A DNA stretch of 19,207 nt, taken from contig JAKRWB010000401.1 of NCBI GenBank assembly GCA_022353185.1, positions 1-19,207 on the forward strand. The letters run 5' to 3'. Position 1 is the stretch's first letter. Each line of letters opens with the position of its first letter. The stretch is from ANME-2 cluster archaeon (GTDB taxonomy: Archaea > Halobacteriota > Methanosarcinia > Methanosarcinales > Methanocomedenaceae). Of the stretch, positions 14,358 to 19,207 are shown in pieces. The position numbers and the translations under genes are program-made. The notes under the pieces were generated by a model that made no database searches, was not told the origin of the DNA, and was given only the letters and a program-made list of their open reading frames with translations.

Positions 14358-15296
14358 ATGTTCAGATTTGATAAAGAACAAGAAGTCTTTGAGTTTGGCG
14401 GCGTTAAGATGGGAGGACAGCCAGGGCAATACCCAACTGTCCTCATTAGTACCATGTTCTACGGCAAGCACAAAATCGTGAGTGACGAAGATAAAGGTAT
14501 ATTTGATAAAGATAAGGCTGATGAATTGTGGAAAACCCAGCAAGAGATGGGTGACATTACAGGCGTACCATATATCAACCAGATAGTAGGCGAAACACCA
14601 GAAGCTATTAAGAAATTTATAGACTGGTTCGTCGAAGTGGATGATAAAACCGCATTCCTGATAGATTCATCAGCTGGTGACGTACGAGCTGCAGCAGCAG
14701 CGTACTGTACAGAGATTGGCGTAGCAGACAGGGCAATACACAACTCAATCAATGCCAGTGTCAATGAAGAAGAGATTGCAGCAGTCAGGGAAAGTGATAT
14801 AGATGCAGCTATTGTGCTGGCATTCAATGCTACTGACCCTACTGTGAAAGGTAAGATGGATATCCTTGAAGTTGGCGGTACAGGCCAGGCTAAAGGTATG
14901 CTGGAAATTGCTAAGGACTGCGGTATTAAACGTCCTATTATCGATGTAGCAGCCATGCCTCCCGGCTCAGGTTCTGGTGCGACCATCCGATCAATCATGG
15001 CTGTTAAGGGACACCTGGGGCTGCCCACTGGTGGCGGTTTCCATAACATGGCATCAGCATGGGATTGGCTCAAGAAGTTCAAGAAAGAACACAAGGAAGC
15101 CTATATGCCCACAGATATCGGAACTAATCTCGTAGCCCAGATTGTAGGTGCAGATTGCCTGCTGTATGGTCCTATCGAGAACGTCAGGTCAGTATTCCCG
15201 GCAGTTGCGCTGGTGGATATCATGTTGGCTGAAACTGCTCGTGAATTAGGTATGGAAGTAATGGATCCAAACCATCCAATCAATAAACTGGTGTGA
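14358..15296 (+). CDS. mtrH: Tetrahydromethanopterin S-methyltransferase subunit H
   Basis: MtrH is the cytoplasmic TIM-barrel methyltransferase that moves the methyl group from methyl-H4MPT to the corrinoid of MtrA. The 312 residues have the expected N-terminus FRFDKEQEVFEFGGVKMGGQ, the motif PTVLISTMFYGKHKIV, DSSAGDVRAAAA, and the C-terminal GADCLLYGPIENVRSVFPAVA. It has no membrane segment. GAGGTGAT (14345-14352) is 5 bases upstream of the ATG. It is the last gene of the operon; its TGA (15294-15296) falls inside a strong terminator-like hairpin. Confidence 0.96.
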   Translation: MFRFDKEQEVFEFGGVKMGGQPGQYPTVLISTMFYGKHKIVSDEDKGIFDKDKADELWKTQQEMGDITGVPYINQIVGETPEAIKKFIDWFVEVDDKTAFLIDSSAGDVRAAAAAYCTEIGVADRAIHNSINASVNEEEIAAVRESDIDAAIVLAFNATDPTVKGKMDILEVGGTGQAKGMLEIAKDCGIKRPIIDVAAMPPGSGSGATIRSIMAVKGHLGLPTGGGFHNMASAWDWLKKFKKEHKEAYMPTDIGTNLVAQIVGADCLLYGPIENVRSVFPAVALVDIMLAETARELGMEVMDPNHPINKLV

Positions 15297-15331
15297 AAAC
15301 ACCAGTTTATTCTTTATTTTTTCTTTTTTTG
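15282..15331 (+). terminator. 13-bp hairpin with GAAA loop and T-tract, overlapping the mtrH stop
   Basis: AATAAACTGGTGT (15282-15294) and ACACCAGTTTATT (15299-15311) are perfect reverse complements around a GAAA loop. A T-rich run (15310-15330, with eleven T in its last half) follows directly. The mtrH stop TGA uses the last stem base and the first two loop bases. It looks like a bacterial intrinsic terminator; archaea usually need only the T-tract. Confidence 0.8.
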
Positions 15332-15376
15332 ATATTTATTTACCACTCGAATTTACAGGTTGCAGGATGTTTTTAT

Positions 15377-15419
15377 TAGTATTCATACTATAATTTAACT
15401 CCAAATAACTTCATATAAT
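15377..15419 (+). promoter_or_regulatory. Palindrome and TATA box before the Fe-S/fwd genes
   Basis: TAGTAT and ATACTA (15377-15390, 2-base spacer) form a perfect palindrome. A TATA-like CATATAAT (15412-15419) follows 21 bases later and would start transcription near 15440, before the GGGGTT ribosome site at 15454-15459. This layout fits a regulator bound upstream of the promoter. It rests on sequence pattern only. Confidence 0.45.
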
Positions 15420-15464
15420 TCATACATACACTGTATAGTTTCATCTTTAATTCGGGGTTACACA

Positions 15465-15926
15465 ATGACAAGTGCAATGGAAATATATCAATTACTGCCA
15501 AAAACCAATTGCAAGGAATGTGGGGAATCAACCTGCATGGCATTTGGTGTTGCATTGCTCTCAGGCACCAAACGGTTTACTGAATGCCCGCCACTAATGA
15601 AAGAGGAGAAGTATCGCGATTCAAAGCAGAAACTGGGAGAAATACTAAAACCTTTGGAAGGTGCAGAAGAGACCGGGCTCATCATACACGAAGAACTCTG
15701 TTCCGGGTGCGGGAACTGCGTGGTTGCCTGCCCTGTCAATGTGGCCAATGACCCGCATGGTTCAGGCAGGGGATTAGGTCCAACTAACGATAAAGTCATA
15801 TTCAGGGTGGTTGACGGTAAAGTAAAAGCAGCCAATGTGAAGGAATGCCGGCGGTTTGGCAAGGATAAGATACTTTGCACGGCATGTATTGATCCATGCC
15901 CAACTGAGGCAATTGAGTTTGTGTAA
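15465..15926 (+). CDS. Three-cluster Fe-S protein: CdhE-like [4Fe-4S] domain fused to a 2[4Fe-4S] ferredoxin
   Basis: This is a 153-residue cytoplasmic electron-transfer protein. The N-terminus YQLLPKTNCKECGESTCMAF has the spacing C16-x2-C19-x4-C24-x16-C41, the Fe-S domain found in the gamma subunit of acetyl-CoA decarbonylase/synthase (CdhE), in RnfB and in some corrinoid-activating proteins. The second half is ferredoxin-like: C79-x2-C82-x2-C85-x3-C89-Pro, then a 38-residue insert, then C128-x9-C138-x2-C141-x3-C145-Pro. It is 18 bases upstream of fwdB and probably serves as an FwdG/FmdF-like electron carrier for formylmethanofuran dehydrogenase. The position after mtr makes a corrinoid-related role a second option. 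The fold assignment is firm and the partner is inferred. Confidence 0.8.
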   Translation: MTSAMEIYQLLPKTNCKECGESTCMAFGVALLSGTKRFTECPPLMKEEKYRDSKQKLGEILKPLEGAEETGLIIHEELCSGCGNCVVACPVNVANDPHGSGRGLGPTNDKVIFRVVDGKVKAANVKECRRFGKDKILCTACIDPCPTEAIEFV

Positions 15927-15944
15927 TTTGGATGAGGCTATTTT

Positions 15945-17195
15945 ATGACAGAAACGGTTACATGGACCTGTACGGGATGCGCACTGCTTTGTGAGGATAT
16001 CCAGGTAAGCATAGATGATAACAGGATTGAGCAGGTTGAGCATGCCTGCATAAAAGGCAAAGCCCGGATATTTGGATGTAAAGATAAGGCTATTCCTTCA
16101 GTTAATGGTGCAAAAACCGAGATTGATGATGCTATTAATGATGCCGCACGGATATTAAAGGAAGCGAAAAATCCTTTACTCTATGGGTGGAGCAATTCCA
16201 CAAATGAAGCCCAGATGGCTGGTATAGAACTGGCCCGTACATTGGGGGGTGTTATTGATTCCACATCATCCTTCTGCCAGGGTATTACCATCAATGAAAT
16301 ACTCAATGGTACAATTCCAACGTGCACATTGGATGAAGTGAGGGATAAAGCTGATGTTATGGTCTTCTGGGGTGCTGACCCCATGAGTTCCCATCCCAGG
16401 CACATGTCCAAATATTCATATTTTCCAAGGGGTGAATTAAGGCAGCGAGGATATGAAGAGGACAGGACTGCAATCTCAATTGATGTCCGGCAGTCCAGAA
16501 CTGCAAAGATATGTAAGAATGGGTTCCACAGGATACCTCCTCAGGGTGATGCCGAGTTCATGCGGGGTCTGATAGATGCCCTGTCAGGTCGTGTACCAAA
16601 ATTATCTTTTGACTATGATGTTAAAAAAATACTTGAACTGGCTGCTATATTGAAGAAAGCCGAATTTGGCGTGATATTTGCAGGATTAGGGCTGGTTTAT
16701 TCTATTAAGGAAGATATTGCCCTGCTGTCAGAATTTATGGGTGTATTGAACCAGTTTTCCAGTTTTTCATTGATTCCGATGGCAGGTCATTTCAATATGC
16801 GGGGTTTTAATCATAATTTGCATGAAAAGACCGGACATATTTATCGTGTAAAGTTTGGTGAAGGGGAGGCGATATCTGGCGTGCAGTACTCTGTGATCGA
16901 GCAGATAAAAAGTGGTGTAGATGCAGTTTTGGTGGTGGGGTCAGACCCACTTGCAAGTCTTCCTGCATCCATTTCAAGACGGTTGAAAGATATTCCTCTT
17001 GTACTTATAGATCCTTGCATGAACTTGACATCCCTGGTTGCAGATGTGACCATTCCCTGCAGTACATCTGGAATTGAAGTGGGAGGGACTGCGGTACGTA
17101 TGGACGGTAAGACCATGGATATCACCTCTATAGTACAGGGAAATAACATGTCTGATGAGATGATAATCAGACGAATCATAGAGGAGGTTGGATGA
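15945..17195 (+). CDS. fwdB: Formylmethanofuran dehydrogenase subunit B (catalytic, molybdopterin)
   Basis: This catalytic subunit reduces CO2 and, with the other subunits, yields formylmethanofuran, or runs in reverse. The 416 residues begin with a [4Fe-4S] site, Cys9, Cys12 and Cys16 in CTGCALLCEDI with Cys35 in HACIKGKA. The metal ligand is Cys111 in STSSFCQGITINEI, so this is a cysteine enzyme, not a selenocysteine form. Pterin-binding segments include VMVFWGADPMSSHPRHM and VLVVGSDPLASLPASI. The length is usual for FwdB/FmdB. Whether Mo or W is used cannot be read from the sequence. The stop overlaps the fwdD start. Confidence 0.94.
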   Translation: MTETVTWTCTGCALLCEDIQVSIDDNRIEQVEHACIKGKARIFGCKDKAIPSVNGAKTEIDDAINDAARILKEAKNPLLYGWSNSTNEAQMAGIELARTLGGVIDSTSSFCQGITINEILNGTIPTCTLDEVRDKADVMVFWGADPMSSHPRHMSKYSYFPRGELRQRGYEEDRTAISIDVRQSRTAKICKNGFHRIPPQGDAEFMRGLIDALSGRVPKLSFDYDVKKILELAAILKKAEFGVIFAGLGLVYSIKEDIALLSEFMGVLNQFSSFSLIPMAGHFNMRGFNHNLHEKTGHIYRVKFGEGEAISGVQYSVIEQIKSGVDAVLVVGSDPLASLPASISRRLKDIPLVLIDPCMNLTSLVADVTIPCSTSGIEVGGTAVRMDGKTMDITSIVQGNNMSDEMIIRRIIEEVG

Positions 17196-17602
17196 TGGCA
17201 GTGGATGTTGGTAAGTTCATAAGGGCCCCTGAATATGATATAACAGTTGTTACGTATAGGGATGTGTTCCAGTCCTCTGCCTGTGAAGAGGATCGTAACG
17301 GTAAGGAGTGTGAACGACTGTCTGCTGTGATAGTGCTGGATACTGCCGAAATGAAGCGTATGGGTGTTCGAGATGGTGCGAATGTCAGACTCACGTCAAA
17401 ATGGGGCAGTATAGTTGTCAAAGCTGTATTTTCACCAAGAGATGAACAAAAAGAAATCGGGTTTATGGTTAATAGTCCCTGGTCAAACGCTTTGGTTTCT
17501 GATGAAACAACGGGTGGTATTCCAGAGTTTAAGAATATTAAGGTGAAGATCAAAGTTTCAAATGAGACAATAATTAGCAATAAGGAACTTCTTTCATTAT
17601 GA
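17192..17602 (+). CDS. fwdD: Formylmethanofuran dehydrogenase subunit D
   Basis: This 136-residue subunit carries the C-terminal pterin-dinucleotide-binding domain that completes the active site with FwdB. Features include a beta-barrel core with AVIVLDTAEMKRMGVRDGANVRLTS and the late MVNSPWSNALVS. GGAGG at 17183-17187 lies 4 bases before the ATG at 17192; an ATG at 17195 (one residue shorter) is equally possible. It overlaps the fwdB stop by 4 bases. fwdA and fwdC, often adjacent in methanogens, do not follow here. The gene ends tail-to-tail with the Roadblock gene, the two overlapping by 6 bases. Confidence 0.88.
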   Translation: MMAVDVGKFIRAPEYDITVVTYRDVFQSSACEEDRNGKECERLSAVIVLDTAEMKRMGVRDGANVRLTSKWGSIVVKAVFSPRDEQKEIGFMVNSPWSNALVSDETTGGIPEFKNIKVKIKVSNETIISNKELLSL

Positions 17603-17950
17603 AACACATCTGTGTATAATTTCTTTTGCTCTTGCAATCTCTATTGAAATTAGTTGTTGATGAGCATCGGGGTCAATAATGGTAGCTAATATTGTTGATC
17701 TGGATGAAGGTGTGATGTGAATTTGGTAATTCTTAAAATCGAAAGTAGTTCCCTTTAAGCCTTCTTTGTTCATATTTCTTAGTACGTGTTTGATCTGTTT
17801 TTCTAGCCAGAACATAACTTCCAGAATTCCACTGTCTAGCGGTGTCCTGACTGTTATAGGAATTCCATCAATACGATATACAATACACGCATTAACTCCA
17901 TCTGTTTCGTAAAGATCGTCCAGGGTTTGTTCGAGTTTTGTTCGGTGCAT
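17597..17950 (-). CDS. Roadblock/LC7-domain protein
   Basis: This small protein of 117 residues has the Roadblock/LC7 fold, recognised from LEQTLDDLYETDGVNACIVYRIDGIPI, a central amphipathic helix (LEVMFWLEKQIKHVLRNM) and a C-terminal sheet and helix. Members are dimers that bind and regulate small GTPases or other NTPases. It has no membrane segment. Its start shares one base with the stop of the KaiC-like gene (TAATG read on the minus strand), so the two are made together and probably interact. Its stop overlaps fwdD on the other strand. The family call is good; the partner is inferred. Confidence 0.8.
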   Translation of the reverse strand: MHRTKLEQTLDDLYETDGVNACIVYRIDGIPITVRTPLDSGILEVMFWLEKQIKHVLRNMNKEGLKGTTFDFKNYQIHITPSSRSTILATIIDPDAHQQLISIEIARAKEIIHRCVS

Positions 17951-18828
17951 TATTGTATCTTTTCTTTTCTTTTTACTAAATTGAGAATAAATTCTGGACT
18001 TTCACTATGGTTCCAGTTATTTTTCAACAATTCTATTCTTTTAGCTAATTTTCCACCAACTTTATCAAAATTGCTGGATTCTTTGATGGCAGCAAGGAAT
18101 TCTTTGTCAAATTTATTAGTAGGGGTAACCTGGCTGATATCATGCTCGGTAGCAAGAATTACAATCCCTAAACCACTCTCTATTTTATAAGGATAAAGGC
18201 TACTTCCATGTTTTGAACCTCTATGTTTTACTATTCGAAGTGTTCTGTCAAACATCTCACCGAATCCAAGATTATCCAGACAAAGAACAGTATCAGCAAG
18301 ATAGAGTGGCATCATAGAACCAGCACTTATCATATTGCTGTGCTCAGATTCTTCAAGAGTAATAAGGCATGTGCCACATTCCCTTAGATTTTGAAAAATT
18401 GTGCTTATTGATTTCCTTATATCACTATCTAAAAACATGGTATAATAGGTAAACGGATCAATGATTATCCGATAGTTTTGTTCTTGAGAAATGTTTTTTT
18501 TTATCATATCAATAAGACTGATAGAAGGAAACGTAAGGTCTTCTCCAAAAATATGAATTATCTGTAGATTTCCATTTTCAATATGTTCTTCTATCTCAAG
18601 AAAACCCAATGCTTTACAATCACGAAGTATTTGTTCTGTCGTCATTTCGAATGATATAAATAAAGCTTTTTCTCCGCGATTAAGCCCAAATATAGCATAT
18701 TGAAGGCAAAAAGTAGTTTTTCCAACACCTATACCGCCGTTTATAATATTGATGGTGTTTTTTCTAAACCCTCCCCCCATCAATTCATCTAATCCATATA
18801 TTCCAGAAGTTACACGTTCAGACAACAT
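17950..18828 (-). CDS. Single-domain KaiC-like RecA-fold ATPase
   Basis: This 292-residue protein has one RecA/KaiC domain: SGIYGLDELMGGGF at 8-21, Walker A GGIGVGKT (31-38), a Walker-side SFEMTTEQ with Glu61, Walker B RIIIDPF with Asp124, and the family C-terminal motif KHRGSKHGSSLYPYKIESG. KaiC itself has two such domains and an EE pair where this protein has EM. A charged C-terminal extension of about 60 residues follows. Such archaeal proteins are placed in signal transduction on weak evidence. The ATG at 18828 has GTGGTG at 18833-18838 and a TATA-like element near 18871-18881 on this strand. It is the first gene of a two-gene operon with the Roadblock gene. Confidence 0.85.
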   Translation of the reverse strand: MLSERVTSGIYGLDELMGGGFRKNTINIINGGIGVGKTTFCLQYAIFGLNRGEKALFISFEMTTEQILRDCKALGFLEIEEHIENGNLQIIHIFGEDLTFPSISLIDMIKKNISQEQNYRIIIDPFTYYTMFLDSDIRKSISTIFQNLRECGTCLITLEESEHSNMISAGSMMPLYLADTVLCLDNLGFGEMFDRTLRIVKHRGSKHGSSLYPYKIESGLGIVILATEHDISQVTPTNKFDKEFLAAIKESSNFDKVGGKLAKRIELLKNNWNHSESPEFILNLVKRKEKIQ

Positions 18829-19010
18829 TAAACACCACTTTTTTTTGAGTTCTCAATTAGTTTTGTCTCCGAATATATTTTAATTGTTTAAATACCTTAT
18901 TATTATCATGTTATTTGAATCTGTTCTGTTTAATGAGAGGTTTTTGCAAACTACACATATTTATATTATAAAAGTAAAATGAAAATATAAATAATATTTG
19001 AGTTGAATTC
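18829..19010. promoter_or_regulatory. AT-rich divergent promoter region
   Basis: The 182-base gap separates the KaiC-like gene from the FIST gene. A minus-strand AAAATATATTC element near 18871-18881 fits the KaiC-like gene. A plus-strand ATTTATATTATAA near 18958-18970 fits the FIST gene. No clear palindromic operator was found. Confidence 0.4.
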
Positions 19011-19207
19011 ATGGAAACATTAGCAGTTTTCAGCAATAAGAAAAATGCAAAAATCGCTGCTGAGGAATTAATTGAGAAGGCTAAGGCCTCTTTAAACTTT
19101 AAACCGGATCTGGTTCTTTTCTATGCCACGTTGAAGTATAATGGACATTATCAGGAAATGCTTGATGTTTTCCAAGAACGGTTTGGGGATATACCACAGA
19201 TAGGAGC
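19011..19207 (+). CDS. FIST N-terminal domain protein, truncated by the window end
   Basis: The frame opens at ATG 19011 and is still open at the window end, giving 65 residues. The sequence METLAVFSNKKNAKIAAEEL, then KPDLVLFYATLKYNGHYQEM and FGDIPQIGA, matches the start of FIST domains, which are sensory ligand-binding modules of prokaryotic signalling proteins. The rest, and any output domain, lies outside the window. The ribosome binding site is weak (GAGTTGA about 9 bases before the ATG). It is divergent from the KaiC-like/Roadblock operon. The family call rests on a short stretch. Confidence 0.6.
   Translation, partial: METLAVFSNKKNAKIAAEELIEKAKASLNFKPDLVLFYATLKYNGHYQEMLDVFQERFGDIPQIG

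Noticed and set aside
14459..15094. 211-codon minus-strand open frame inside mtrH
   Set aside because: Antisense shadow of a firmly identified gene, with a low-complexity Ser/Ile/Pro-rich product.
16263..16290. Possible selenocysteine site in FwdB
   Set aside because: The metal ligand position is an ordinary Cys codon (Cys111); there is no in-frame TGA.
1..19207. CRISPR array, insertion sequence or integrase
   Set aside because: No regularly spaced direct repeats, transposase motifs or attachment-site duplications were seen. The tRNA-Gly gene shows no partial 3' duplicate nearby.

Overview
The window is archaeal and comes from a methanogen or a methane-oxidising relative (ANME type), most likely of the Methanosarcinales lineage. 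It holds a complete eight-gene mtrEDCBAFGH operon for the Na+-pumping methyl-H4MPT:coenzyme M methyltransferase, formylmethanofuran dehydrogenase genes, a CCA-encoding tRNA-Gly, TATA-type promoters and GGAGGTGA-type ribosome binding sites. The sequence alone does not separate a methanogen from an ANME-2 type archaeon.

Layout: 1-419 (-) is the truncated 5' part of a membrane-anchored protein of unknown function. 556-4462 (+) is a tight tryptophan operon trpD-trpF-trpE-trpG with ATGA overlaps, followed 24 bases later by a thioredoxin-fold DUF255 (YyaL/SPATA20-like) protein up to 6595. A cluster of hairpins lies between this gene and a convergent cyclophilin (6788-7207, -). tRNA-Gly(GCC) is at 7362-7436. 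7522-10071 carries dadD and an S-adenosyl/S-inosyl-homocysteine hydrolase, which together recycle the SAH made by methyltransferases. 10304-15296 is the mtr operon; it is preceded by two palindromic elements and ends in a 13-bp hairpin with a GAAA loop that contains the mtrH stop codon. 15465-17602 encodes a three-cluster Fe-S protein, FwdB and FwdD. The right edge (17597-19207) is more AT-rich and encodes a signalling-like group: a Roadblock/LC7 protein and a single-domain KaiC-like ATPase (-), divergent from a FIST-domain protein cut by the window end (+).

How the genes fit together: Fwd and Mtr are the first and the energy-conserving methyl-transfer steps of CO2-linked methanogenesis, or the corresponding late steps in reverse methanogenesis. 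DadD and AhcY handle the SAH by-product of methylation. The KaiC/Roadblock/FIST group has no assigned role and is the least understood part of the window. Most of the remainder is conserved metabolism. The points of novelty are in the regulatory DNA (upstream of trpD, mtrE and the Fe-S gene, and at the ends of mtrH and ahcY), in the CdhE-like Fe-S domain fused to a ferredoxin beside mtr and fwd, in the split fwd gene set, and in the KaiC/Roadblock/FIST neighbourhood.
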